From Arsenicitalea aurantiaca (GTDB lineage Bacteria; Pseudomonadota; Alphaproteobacteria; Rhizobiales; Devosiaceae), in contig NZ_RZNJ01000008.1 of assembly GCF_003994485.1 (NCBI RefSeq), positions 22,033 to 86,032 of the forward strand: DNA of 64,000 nucleotides, written 5' to 3'. A program made the position numbers and the translations under genes. A model generated the notes under the pieces. It was given only the letters and a program-made list of their open reading frames with translations, was not told the DNA's origin and ran no database searches. Positions 36,022-45,053 of the stretch are shown one piece after another. How positions within the stretch are numbered: the stretch's first letter is position 1; each line of letters begins with the position of its first letter.

Positions 36022-36047
36022 GAAGTGATCCTTGAATTGCAGTTTGG

Positions 36048-37058
36048 TTAGGAGGTCGCGGCAGAACGCATCTCATCACGCACTGACAGGCTGTCTGCAT
36101 TGACGATGCGGCCGGGTTCAATTGCCTTGCCTAGAAGGAAATCAACCACGCCCTGGGCCGCCTGCTGACCCACACGAATGTTTGCCGCGCGGGTCACACC
36201 TCCGATGTGAGGGGTCAAGACCAGATTTCTCTGGCTCCAGAAGGCATGATCTCCCGGCGGCGGCTCCTGCGCGAAAGTGTCGAGCCCCGCTCCGGCGAGG
36301 CGCCCCGCATCAAGAGCATCAACAAGGGCGCTCTCATCGATCAATCCCCCTCTGGCGGTATTGATCAGTATCGCGTCCCTTTTCATCAACCCGATGCTGT
36401 CCGCGTTGATCAGGTGCCGCGTTTCCGCCGTGAGAGGGCAATGCAGACTTATGGCGTCACTTGCCGAAAGCAGTTCTTCAAGGCTCCCAACCCGCTCGAC
36501 GCCCGAGGCGACGAATTCGTGTGCCGGACAGAACGGGTCGAATGCCAGAACGCGGATGTCAAACGACTGGGCATACTTGGCGAAACGCCGCGCGATCGCT
36601 CCAAACGCAACCATGCCAAGTGTCGAGCCCGCCAGTTCGCGACCACTGAAGCCTGGCTTCTCCCACCGTCCCTCACGCACCCCGGCATCCAGCGCGGGAA
36701 GCCGCTTTGCGACGGCGAGAAGCAACGCCATCGCGTGCTCGGCAACCGACACCGCATTGGCTCCGCTGGCGACCAATACGGGGATCCCTTTCTCCCCGGC
36801 GAGCTGGATGTCGATATTGTCGACGCCGACCCCGTGCTTGGAGATTACCTTGAGGTGTGGCGCAGCATTCAGTACCGCGCCGTCAATTTTGCCCATCCGC
36901 GAAATGATCGCCACCGGGTCGGCGCGACGAACGGCTGCGACCAACTCTTCTCCCGAGCTGTAGGCATCAACGAATACGGGTGAGAGGCCGGCCGCCTCCA
37001 AGGTCGAGACCGCATCAGCCGCCAGGCTTGGGCCGGTTATTATTACTCTAGAGTTCAT
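36048..37058 (-). CDS. D-2-hydroxyacid dehydrogenase (SerA-like)
   Basis: 336 residues from ATG 37058, preceded by AAGGGAG; the longer frame to 37262 is non-coding upstream sequence. NAD-binding Rossmann region with the variant GSTLGMVAFGAIARRFAKYA, catalytic Arg in NTARGGLIDE, Glu in FAQEPPPG and His in LTPHIGG. Oxidises or reduces a 2-hydroxyacid/2-ketoacid pair. First gene of the dehydrogenase/RraA/TctCBA operon, regulated in all likelihood by the divergent IclR protein at 37602 through the palindrome at 37187. Confidence 0.92.
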   Translation of the reverse strand: MNSRVIITGPSLAADAVSTLEAAGLSPVFVDAYSSGEELVAAVRRADPVAIISRMGKIDGAVLNAAPHLKVISKHGVGVDNIDIQLAGEKGIPVLVASGANAVSVAEHAMALLLAVAKRLPALDAGVREGRWEKPGFSGRELAGSTLGMVAFGAIARRFAKYAQSFDIRVLAFDPFCPAHEFVASGVERVGSLEELLSASDAISLHCPLTAETRHLINADSIGLMKRDAILINTARGGLIDESALVDALDAGRLAGAGLDTFAQEPPPGDHAFWSQRNLVLTPHIGGVTRAANIRVGQQAAQGVVDFLLGKAIEPGRIVNADSLSVRDEMRSAATS

Positions 37059-37601
37059 TTCACTCCCTTGGCGTACAGGCCGCAGTGCCGCCCGGTAGCA
37101 GCGCATTGGGGTCTCTGCATTGGTGCCTCCTCGTTCAACATGGCAGTGCTCTCGCCAGACGGGCTGCTGTTGACCAACACACGACCGTTGTACTTGGTAC
37201 AACGCTATTTCATTTTTAATATGGCCTGCTAAAGGAAGGGCTGTCAACCTTGAGGTTGGCAAAGCGTTTCGTCGCGCTGCAAAGTGGTGAGAGACGTTTC
37301 TAGTGAGGCGGGCAAAAAGGACTGGTGTCGCTGGGACCGAATGCGTCGGTCGCTCTGCCGTAGGCCGATCGGCAGGCTGAGTGACCTCGCAGCCACTTTC
37401 TTGCCTCCCTGAGGTGGATTTCTACCGCTACATCTCCCCAGGCTTTCGCCGCTTTCGGGGAGAGGTGATGTCGCACCCGATAACCCGGAAACGCTTTCCA
37501 ACCGGGGATTTTGCGCATGGAGGGCTAGCCCTCGCGCGCTTCGGTATTGCACAGTGCTGTACCAGCTGAGGCGAAATTGTAGGTCACCTAAAAGGGAAGC
37601 C
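37059..37601. other. Long divergent intergenic region, no gene recognised
   Basis: 543 bases between the hydroxyacid dehydrogenase and the IclR gene. It holds the operator palindrome at 37187-37203 and a second looser element near 37541-37562 (TTGCAC-AGTGC-TGTACC) just before iclR. Short open frames at 37244-37780 and 37300-37518 on the minus strand match nothing I recognise and have no ribosome sites. Longer than a simple promoter region needs, so a decayed gene or a leader RNA is possible. Confidence 0.4.
37187..37203. promoter_or_regulatory. IclR-type operator palindrome
   Basis: GTTGTAC-TTG-GTACAAC, a perfect 7-base inverted repeat with a 3-base spacer, 129 bases upstream of the hydroxyacid-dehydrogenase start. 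The size fits the 14-17-base palindromes bound by IclR regulators. Half-site copies (TTGTAC) recur near 38436-38461 beyond the iclR gene. Confidence 0.6.
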
Positions 37602-38297
37602 ATGCCCGGAAATTCTGCTGGCGTCGCCGCTGTCGAGCGAGCGGTCTCCTTGCTGGAGGCCTTCACCGAACACGATCGCTCTCTGACATTGGGAGAGCTA
37701 TCCCGGCGCGTCGCACTCGACAAAGCAACCGTGCTGCGCATAGCGCGTTCGCTGGCTAAATCACATATGCTGGTCCGCAACGAGGACGCCAGTTGGCGGC
37801 TTGGACATAAACTGGTGCAGCTCGGCGCGCTCTATCAGTCCACCTTTAACCTTACGCCGATCGTCGAACCGCTGTTAGCCAAACTCAGCGACGACACAGG
37901 CGAAAGCGCAGCGGTTTATGCCCGAGAGGGAGATATGCGCATCTGCCTGCACCGGCACGATTCCAAACAGGCTATCCGTCACTCCGCTCGGGTGGGTAAC
38001 GCGTTTGCGCTCGATAAAGGTGCGCCCGGCCACGTCATTCTTGCTTTCTCGGGTCAGTCGGGGGAGCTCTATGACCTCATACGGCAGCGCGGCTATCACG
38101 CAACGTTCGGCGAACGCGATCCCGAAGTTTCGAGCCTCTCCGTACCACTCTTTCGGGACGGCGCGGAGCTGTTTGGCTCCATCGCAATAACTGGACCGAC
38201 AAACCGATTTACCGAAGAGTCGATCGAGCGGAACATGCCGAAAGTAAAAGCTGCTGCCGCGCAAATTAGCCAGGCCATGGGCGGCAGATCGATCTGA
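37602..38297 (+). CDS. IclR-family transcriptional regulator
   Basis: 231 residues from ATG 37602 with AAGGGAAG upstream. N-terminal helix-turn-helix (AVERAVSLLEAF to LDKATVLRIARSLAKSHML) and the IclR effector domain (about 75-228; MRICLHRHDSKQAIRH, KGAPGHVILAFSG). Divergent from the TctCBA/dehydrogenase operon and most likely its regulator. Slightly short but complete. Confidence 0.92.
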   Translation: MPGNSAGVAAVERAVSLLEAFTEHDRSLTLGELSRRVALDKATVLRIARSLAKSHMLVRNEDASWRLGHKLVQLGALYQSTFNLTPIVEPLLAKLSDDTGESAAVYAREGDMRICLHRHDSKQAIRHSARVGNAFALDKGAPGHVILAFSGQSGELYDLIRQRGYHATFGERDPEVSSLSVPLFRDGAELFGSIAITGPTNRFTEESIERNMPKVKAAAAQISQAMGGRSI

Positions 38298-38989
38298 GGC
38301 ACGCGCCGCTCCGCCTTGCCTGTTGAGTATCCCTCTCGGAGTTCTGCGCCTATTCCGAGGCCGGTGTTCGGCCGCGGCGACATTTTCCAATGCCGCTGGA
38401 AGCTCAGTCAACGCTGCGCCTCAACTTCCCTGCTATTGTACTTCATGAAAGCGCATTGTACCAAGGATGGCGCGTGTCTTCCTCCGCGGGGTCGAGCGGG
38501 TTGGTACGGGGCTGGACCGGCAGCACTCCGCTACTGCATTCCTGCGACCACGGTACCTCGCGCTGTCTTTTATCCGGACAATCAAACGGGGCCGGACCGC
38601 ATACCCAATGAGAGCAGCGTTGCGGATGAACATCTGGTGTCTCACCTTGGGGGTAGCCCGGCATCGCACCCCCGGTGCGTTGTGGCCGATCTGCTCGCGG
38701 CTGTCCGAAGAGATGTTGATCCTGGTCTTGGCACCGTGGCCCGAGCCAGCGGGAATACCATCTTGCATGCCGGACGGAGTGCGCTCTCGCGTCGTCACGT
38801 GCAACTTGATGAAGTTGGCGCCACCTCTCCACATCAAGCCGCCGGCGCTGTCGACCGGCGCATCAGGGATATTCCGTTGCATTTCCAAGGCACTGGAGCG
38901 GCGTCGGGCTCGAAGGTTAGGGAGTTCAGACACCAGAAAGCGGTATTGGCGGACGAAGTCGGCTTTGGCGCTCCCGTTGGTACTGCGCC
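38298..38989 (+). other. Region without a recognised gene between iclR and the MFS gene
   Basis: A plus-strand frame is open from about 38316 to a TGA at 38991-38993 that overlaps the MFS start as ATGA. Its last 110 or so residues (VVADLLAAVRRDVDPGLGTV, GNTILHAGRSALSRRHVQLD) look protein-like, but I recognise no family, and the upstream part is probably non-coding. Two TTGTAC half-sites (38436-38441 and 38456-38461) may be IclR contacts. It could be a small unknown gene coupled to the exporter or decayed DNA. Confidence 0.3.
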
Positions 38990-40215
38990 ATGAAATTACC
39001 CCGGGCCGCCGAGCCACTTCGCCAGCCATCCTTCGTTGCCTACCTTTCCGGCCACGCCTTATCGACAGTTGGGACCTGGGCGCAGCGCGTGGTGATCTAC
39101 TGGATCGCCTGGGATACCTCGAAGAGTACCGCAGTGCTCGGTCTGCTCGCCGCCGCCGACCTATTCCCCGCCGTTTCGCCGCTCCCTTGGCTGGCACGAT
39201 GGCGGACCGAATGGATCGCCGCGTCTTGGCACTTCGCCTCCAATTATTCTCGGTCATCCCCGCTGTTTTAGCTCTGCTTGCAGTGCTTTTCGGCGCAACG
39301 AGCGTGCCCGTGCTTGTCGGCCTGTCACTGTTGACCGGAATTCTGAATGGGTTCGACCATCCGGTCCGAATAGTATTGGTGGGCGGCCTCGTAGAGCGCA
39401 ACATGCTCACAAGTTCCGTGACACTCAACTCCATCGTTTTCAACCTGGGGCGCATGGCGGGTCCCGCGCTGGGAGGCGTAGCGATTGCCAGCGGACAGAT
39501 CGAGGCGGTACTCTTATTCAATGCAGTGAGCTACCTGGCTTTCGCACTGTTGCTGGCGCGCCTGCGTTACAAGGCACATTCAACGTATCTGGGTCAGGGA
39601 AGTGACCCTCTGGGATGGCTGCATGTCTTGCCGCACCTCACGGTCACGCATCGGGTCGTGCTCGTCTATTTCGCCGCGGTGGCGCTGTGCATCCGGCCAG
39701 TGTTTGAGTTGCTGCCAGCTTTTGCCGACGGCTTGGCGTTGAGACCGGACTTGGCGGCTGAATTGTTTGCTTGGCTCACATCGGCCCAAGCGCTTGGGGC
39801 GGTTCTCGGCGGCGTGGCCATTGGCATACTGTCAGGACATGCTGCTCCTCTACGCTCAATACTGAGTTCGGGCCTCGCCATCATGGGCAGCATGGCGCTG
39901 TTCCTGCTCTCAAGCCGGCCATGGCTTTCGATAGTTGCACTGACATTGGTCTCGAGTGGGATTGTCGCCAATGGCGTAGCGTGCCAGGTCGTATTACAGA
40001 CCCAAGTGTCAGACCGCGTTCGAGGCAAGGTCTTGTCAGTATACACGATGATGTTCCGTGGCCTTCCGGCCCTGGGCGCGCTGGTCGTCGGCGTCCTGGC
40101 CCAGTCCATTCCGCAGGCAAACTTGTTCTGGACCGGTATAGCGCTGATCGCGTTGGCGACATGCATCGCTTGGGCTCTCCTCAGACGGAGCATCGGTGGC
40201 GACAAGTCGGCCTAG
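38990..40215 (+). pseudogene. MFS exporter (EntS/MFS_3-like), frameshifted
   Basis: The first 60 or so residues (MKLPRAAEPLRQPSFVAYLS, then ALSTVGTWAQRVVIYWIAWD to LLAAADLFPAV) lie in one frame. From about 39177 the protein continues in another frame (FAAPLAGTMADRMDRRVLAL) to a stop at 40215. Restoring one T in the TTT at 39174-39176 gives an uninterrupted protein of about 408 residues, the normal size with 12 membrane segments and the A-like motif G-x-x-ADRxDRR. Either a recent inactivation or a base-calling error. The family exports siderophores, drugs or other small molecules. Confidence 0.8.
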
Positions 40216-40315
40216 CGATCAGCAACTACGGGGGCTGTGGCACGCCCGGGGCTCAAACTCGAACAATTCCTCGACAAGTCGCACGAGCGTCGGCGTATCT
40301 TTACCTCTTGACCGA

Positions 40316-40337
40316 TGTGACGATCGGCATCGTCACA
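40316..40337 (+). other. Stem-loop downstream of the MFS gene
   Basis: Perfect 9-base stem TGTGACGAT, loop CGGC, ATCGTCACA, about 100 bases after the MFS stop. No T-run follows, so it is a possible but not proven terminator. Confidence 0.4.
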
Positions 40338-40978
40338 GGCTGCTCCTATTGCGACGAAGCGCTCGGCGTCACGAACCTCACCTAACGATATGGCAGCTTA
40401 CAGGCCGTGGCAGATCGAAGTCGAAGTGCAGAAGGTCGACGCACATCCAATCCTACAGCACGCGAAAATCGGACGCGCGCAGTTGCGCAAGTTCCTAAAG
40501 CCGGAGCCCCCTACGGACACCCTCGCCGGTGAACCAAGAATGAGGGGGATTCAAGCAAGGAACAAACACTCAGGTCGCTGTGACGGGATGCTGTGACAGA
40601 ATCCGCTCTTTGATTCGGATTCTACGCTAGCAATTTCAATGACTTAGGAATGGCGGAGGAAGTGTACCAAATACCGAACTCTCTCCACGCGGACTCCATG
40701 CAGCAGACCCGCAACAAACTGATGTGGCGCACCAATGCAGGGATCACGACGCGTTTCATGATCCGCGACGCCGATACTCAATTCTAAGCCAAGTTGGATG
40801 ATATCTGAAATCCGATTGTGCCCGGGTCATCCAGATCTCGCACAAGGTACCGAACCCCAATTCCCTCTCCAGAACCTTCATCGGCACGGCGCGCGGGATG
40901 AAGAGGAGACGGACCAGATTTGACCCAGGCGATCAGAGACCAAACCGAGACATCGCCCAAAGGTCCGATCAGGTGAGG

Positions 40979-40992
40979 GGTCACATGTGACC
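40979..40992. promoter_or_regulatory. 14-base perfect palindrome upstream of the island's plus operon
   Basis: GGTCACATGTGACC is fully self-complementary and lies 83 bases before the first helix-turn-helix gene, followed by a TTGACA element at 40998-41003 (no good -10 seen at 16-18 bases). Candidate operator for a dimeric repressor, possibly the small HTH protein itself. Confidence 0.45.
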
Positions 40993-41074
40993 AACCGTTG
41001 ACATGCGGCCCCGTCTAGGGTCTTTCATGGACATTGCTGGTCAATGATGGCCATGCTCGCGAGGGGCGAGGAAC

Positions 41075-41296
41075 ATGAAGCTTCTCACAGTTCAGGACGT
41101 CGCGGACGCGATGAAGGTCTCCGAGAAAACGGTCCGACGACTGATCAAGCGCGGTGATCTTGCCGCCTACAAAGTGGGCGAGCGCGGTCAACTCCGCGTC
41201 AAAGAGTGCGACCTTGAGGGGTACTTGGAGGCGCAGCGAGTGGAGGTCGGATCGACGGGAGAAGCGAATGCGGAAGGGACGGAATCAGGCGAATGA
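41075..41296 (+). CDS. Excisionase-type helix-turn-helix protein, leader of plus defence operon
   Basis: 73 residues. Residues 3-53 form the MerR/excisionase-like winged helix (LTVQDVADAMKVSEKTVRRL, IKRGDLAAYKVGERGQLRVK) followed by an acidic tail. GAGG/GAGGA ribosome site. The stop overlaps the start of the GHKL ATPase gene by four bases (ATGA). Such small DNA-binding proteins often head defence operons, where they probably repress transcription; excision activity is possible but no integrase is nearby. A comparable gene leads the opposite operon at 60226-60432. Confidence 0.88.
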   Translation: MKLLTVQDVADAMKVSEKTVRRLIKRGDLAAYKVGERGQLRVKECDLEGYLEAQRVEVGSTGEANAEGTESGE

Positions 41297-42852
41297 ACAC
41301 CACTAGACAACAGGACTTCTCGATTGTCGCCGTCGACAAGTTCATCCAGGCGACCCGCGACTCGGGGTACAAGGGAACGTCGAATGCTGTCGCAGAACTT
41401 GTCGACAACTCGCTGCAGGCGGGCGCGACCTCAATCACGGTGTCCCTCACGGTGGACGAAGAAGAGGACGGGCGCTCGATCGTCCTAACCGTTATCGACA
41501 ACGGATCTGGCATGGACGCCCAGACCTTGCGGACTGCGCTTCGGTTCGGCGGTAGCACTCGCTTCAACGATCGTGACGGCCTTGGGCGTTACGGCATGGG
41601 TCTGCCGAACAGTTCGTTGAGCCAGGCTAAGCGGGTCACCGTGCATAGTTGGAACTCGAAGCGCGGTCAGGTACTCACTTCCTATCTCGATCTCGAGATG
41701 ATTGCGGCCGGGAAACTGACCGAGGTGCCGCAGCCACGTTGGGTCAAACGACCAGAGTTCGTAAATGGATATGAGTCTGGCACCGCCGTAACTTGGTCGC
41801 GCTGCGACCGGCTCGATCACAAGCGCATTTCTACGATCACACGGAAACTCTTGGGGGCTCTGGGGCGGCAGTTCCGACACTTCTTGTGGAACGGCGTGTC
41901 CATCAAGGTGAACGGCGACGCTGTACAGCCCATCGACCCGCTCTTCCTCCACCCTGCCGCGCTGTACAGTGGCGCAACTCAGTTCGCAGAGGACATGGTC
42001 TACGAGGTTGCAGCGAACCCCGACGACCCCAGCATCACCGGTATCGTGAAGGTACGCTTTTCGGAACTGCCTGTCGACGATTGGTCGAAGTTGAGTAACG
42101 AGGAGAAGAGAACCCGCGGGATCGCTAAGGGTGCGGGCGTATCAATCGTACGTGCGGGTCGCGAGGTGGATTACGGTTGGTTCTTCCTTGGAGGAAAGCG
42201 CCGCGAGAACTACGACGACTGGTGGCGCTGCGAGATCAAGTTCGACCCAATCCTAGACGAGGCGTTTGGCATCACCCACACGAAGCAGCAAATCCGGCCA
42301 CGCCTCCACCTCATCGAGGCACTGAGCGCAGATTTGGAGGTGATGGCTCGCGCACTCAATAGCCGCGCGAGAAAGGCACACCTAAATGCGAAGGTCGCGG
42401 AGCGCTTCACGAGGTCTGAATACCGCGCAAGCGAGAAGGACGAGATGCTGGTGCCGCTGCCGCCGAAGCCGCGGCTTCGCGACAAGAGGGTCCTCGACGC
42501 GTTGGGAAAGAAGCTGACGTCAACCGAGAACGCACGCGACAATTGTGGTGGCTCGACCGAGTACCGAATCGTCCCTACTGCACTAAACGAGACGGCCTTC
42601 TTCAACTACGCGCGCGACAAAGGCCGGCTGATCCTCGTGCTAAACCCGGAGCACCCATTCTATAAGCTTGTTTACAAGCCGCTGCTTGAATCGGACAATC
42701 CAAGCGACGACATCGTGCGATCGCAGATCGACTTACTGCTGCTCGCGGCGGCGCGTGCCGAGGCGCTGCTCGAGAGCAAAGAGACTCTCAAAGTCGCCGA
42801 GCAGTTGCGGGCCGGTTGGAGTGACACACTAGCTACTTTCCTGAACGGTTAG
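41293..42852 (+). CDS. GHKL-type (HSP90/MutL/histidine-kinase fold) ATPase of the defence island
   Basis: 519 residues. N-box AVAELVDNS (Glu35, Asp38, Asn39), G1 box IDNGSGMD (Asp69 to Asp75) and G2 box GLGRYGMGLPNSS (96-108) define a Bergerat-fold ATP site; residues to about 260 fit the second MutL/MORC-like half. The C-terminal half (about 300-519) has no recognised domain. No dimerisation or phospho-acceptor His motif is obvious, so it is not a sensor kinase. Likely an ATP-driven clamp or sensor. Three bases separate it from the DruA-like gene. GHKL ATPases occur in several defence loci (for example MutL-like proteins of Mza), but I know of no named type joining one to DUF4338. Confidence 0.88.
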   Translation: MNTTRQQDFSIVAVDKFIQATRDSGYKGTSNAVAELVDNSLQAGATSITVSLTVDEEEDGRSIVLTVIDNGSGMDAQTLRTALRFGGSTRFNDRDGLGRYGMGLPNSSLSQAKRVTVHSWNSKRGQVLTSYLDLEMIAAGKLTEVPQPRWVKRPEFVNGYESGTAVTWSRCDRLDHKRISTITRKLLGALGRQFRHFLWNGVSIKVNGDAVQPIDPLFLHPAALYSGATQFAEDMVYEVAANPDDPSITGIVKVRFSELPVDDWSKLSNEEKRTRGIAKGAGVSIVRAGREVDYGWFFLGGKRRENYDDWWRCEIKFDPILDEAFGITHTKQQIRPRLHLIEALSADLEVMARALNSRARKAHLNAKVAERFTRSEYRASEKDEMLVPLPPKPRLRDKRVLDALGKKLTSTENARDNCGGSTEYRIVPTALNETAFFNYARDKGRLILVLNPEHPFYKLVYKPLLESDNPSDDIVRSQIDLLLLAAARAEALLESKETLKVAEQLRAGWSDTLATFLNG

Positions 42853-42855
42853 AGG

Positions 42856-44907
42856 ATGAGCCGCCAAGCACAAAACAATTGGGTCGTGCTCTCACCACCA
42901 CTCCCAGAGCGCAGCCACGCGAAGAAGGCCTTCCGCGCCCATGCGGCGAGTTTGTCAAAACTGCTGAGTGAGGAAGGCGACGGCGAGAACTTCGATGAGG
43001 CTCTCAAGCGCTTACTACGCGTCTACACCGAAGACGAGCACGATGCCGCCTTGCGCGCTGCGCTGTGCGTCTTGACTGACCTGGCTCGGCAGCGCTGGTC
43101 CATCCGCGTCAACGAGGAGCGCGGCGTCGAGGTGAAGCGCCCCGCAGAAAATCAACTCGACCCTTTGCGCGAAAAGGCGCGCATCCGAGCCCAGGAACTG
43201 ATCAAACGCGATGAGCAACTGCGAGAACCCGCAGCGAGGCGATTCATTAAGGGGATGGAGCAGAAGTCCTTCCACAATGGGAATTTAGTGTCGATCTACT
43301 CGGTCATTCGGGACGGGCGAGAACTCGCGGAGGCGCTCCGCGCCGCGCGCGCACTAAAAGGCGAAGATCGCGTTCGCGCGTTGAGGAAGGTGATCAATCC
43401 CTACCTCCAGTTCGTCGACGGGGCCGAGTACTGCGAGCATACCGGGCTCCGTCTGCAAGACATCTGGCGATACTTCCGCCACACATGGACGAACCAGTAC
43501 ACGGCCACACCCGGGCGCTCAATGGCCTTCTTAATCCGAGACCGCGCGCGTGAGTACCACCCAGTCATAGGGATCGGGTCTCTCGGGAGCCCAATTGTGC
43601 AAATTCGCGAACGCGATGCCTGGATAGGCTGGCAACCAGAGGCGTTCTTGGAGTTCGCTAGCGAGTCGCCGTCCGCAGAACTCGGGATTTGGCTCCACAA
43701 AACAGTGGAAACCGCGATTGGCGAGATCTACCTCGACGACTTTTTTGAGGAGGAACTGCTGTCTCCGCTCGACCTCCGCACTCCGACGCCGGAGGTCCTA
43801 CGGTATCTGTCCGCTTTCGGGGAGAACCAGCGGGAACTCCACCATCGACTTGCCAGTTCGAAGGATCTGAAGCGCTCAACAAAGCGCGACGATACAGGCA
43901 GCACTGATGCGCACTGGAAGGCGCGTGCACGGACACACCTCTACCGCAGCAAACGAGCGCTCTCACTGGTGGACATGCTCCGATCGCGCATGGTTCTTCA
44001 GCAGCACCTGTCCTCGCCGCCAACTGCCGAAGAAGTGCGCGCGCTGCTAGACACGAGCGATGGGCGCAGGATAGTGAAGAACATCCTGCGGAAAGCCAAA
44101 GCTGACCGCGTCGGTATCGCAATGGCGGACATCACGGTTTGCGGCTCGGTAGCCCCTTATAATCTGATCCTCGGGGGGAAACTCGTCTCGATGCTCGCAG
44201 CCAGCCCGGAGGTCGTGACTGCCTACCGCAATAAATATCTGGAGCAAGAGAGCGAAATCGCTTCCTCGATGGCGGGACGGCCGATTATCCGGCGATCAGA
44301 ACTCGTGTTCCTAGGGACGACTTCGCTCTACGGGATCGGATCCAGCCAATACAACAGGTTGCGGATGCCGGCCGAGCGCATCGGTGGCAAGAAAGGCGAG
44401 CAACTCGCGTTTCTTGAACTTGGCAAGTCAGACGCCTACGGGACTTCGCAATTTAGTTCGGACACGGTCAGAGCCCTCGTCTCTTTGGTCCAGCAGTCTA
44501 GTAACGGCCAGCGTGTCAACAGCATCTTCGGCGAGGGCGTGAGCCCAAAACTCCGGAAGATCCGAGACGGGCTCGACGCGCTCAAACTTCCGACCGACGT
44601 GCTCCTCCAGCACGGACGGCAGCGCATCGTGTATGGCGTTCCGGTCGTAAGGAACCTTCGCGAGTTCCTCCTTGGGATGGATGATGAACCTGAGTACTGC
44701 TTTGACATGAACGAACCAGAACGCAGCACTGAGGAGATCGGCCGCTGGTGGACAGAGCGTTGGTTGAGAAATCGCATCGAGTCCGACGACGTCTTGGCGC
44801 GGGTAGAGCAACATACTCTAGTCCGACCTATCCGCCACGGGGCGCGGGTCGTACTCCCTAATATCGACGACGGTCAGGCGACCCTTTTTGAAGATTTCAC
44901 ATACTAG
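42856..44907 (+). CDS. druA: DUF4338 protein, DruA-like
   Basis: 683 residues. Residues about 181-260 contain the DUF4338 core: LQFVDGAEYCEHTGLRLQDI, WRYFRHTW, TPGRSMAFLIRDRAREYHPV, IGIGSLGSP and RDAWIGW. The C-terminal block (about 500-600) has GTSQFSSDTVRALVSL, VNSIFGEGVSPKLRKIRDGL and LLQHGRQRIVYGVPVVRN. Both are typical of DruA of Druantia type I. The protein carries extra N-terminal sequence (about 170 residues) compared with the roughly 400-residue DruA I recall. DruA function is unknown; the Arg/His/Asp-rich core suggests nucleic-acid binding or cleavage. Next to the GHKL gene with a three-base gap; a 291-base gap follows. Confidence 0.85.
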   Translation: MSRQAQNNWVVLSPPLPERSHAKKAFRAHAASLSKLLSEEGDGENFDEALKRLLRVYTEDEHDAALRAALCVLTDLARQRWSIRVNEERGVEVKRPAENQLDPLREKARIRAQELIKRDEQLREPAARRFIKGMEQKSFHNGNLVSIYSVIRDGRELAEALRAARALKGEDRVRALRKVINPYLQFVDGAEYCEHTGLRLQDIWRYFRHTWTNQYTATPGRSMAFLIRDRAREYHPVIGIGSLGSPIVQIRERDAWIGWQPEAFLEFASESPSAELGIWLHKTVETAIGEIYLDDFFEEELLSPLDLRTPTPEVLRYLSAFGENQRELHHRLASSKDLKRSTKRDDTGSTDAHWKARARTHLYRSKRALSLVDMLRSRMVLQQHLSSPPTAEEVRALLDTSDGRRIVKNILRKAKADRVGIAMADITVCGSVAPYNLILGGKLVSMLAASPEVVTAYRNKYLEQESEIASSMAGRPIIRRSELVFLGTTSLYGIGSSQYNRLRMPAERIGGKKGEQLAFLELGKSDAYGTSQFSSDTVRALVSLVQQSSNGQRVNSIFGEGVSPKLRKIRDGLDALKLPTDVLLQHGRQRIVYGVPVVRNLREFLLGMDDEPEYCFDMNEPERSTEEIGRWWTERWLRNRIESDDVLARVEQHTLVRPIRHGARVVLPNIDDGQATLFEDFTY

Positions 44908-45053
44908 CGCTGAGCAACTATGGCCCACGAGGTCCCACGACCAAGCTTTAAGCATTACAGTGCCTTGCGTGCTGCGCCGCTATCGCGTTCCAGAAACGTA
45001 TTGTCGGCTGTTCGACCGCCTATGAAAGCGAGTTCGCCGCTGGAGAGGACGAG

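Larger units (their letters stand above)
40216..41074. other. Gene-poor boundary of the defence island
   Basis: 859 bases between the MFS gene and the first island gene. No convincing gene. The best candidate is a 45-residue frame at 40650-40787 (MAEEVYQIPNSLHADSMQQT, ending RDADTQF), with no recognisable family and only a weak TAGG upstream. No tRNA, integrase or terminal repeat could be seen. It contains the stem-loop at 40316, the palindrome at 40979 and a TTGACA at 40998-41003. Confidence 0.5.

Noticed and set aside
37244..37780. 178-residue minus-strand frame before iclR
   Set aside because: No recognisable domain, overlaps iclR antisense, no ribosome site.
38433..39521. 362-residue minus-strand frame
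   Set aside because: Covers the MFS gene antisense, very Arg/Ser-rich, no domain recognised.
41075..41296. True excisionase of an integrative element
   Set aside because: No integrase or attachment repeats are visible in the window; an HTH operon leader is the safer call.
41293..42852. Two-component histidine kinase
   Set aside because: No HisKA/phospho-acceptor histidine, no sensor or membrane segment, no response regulator nearby.
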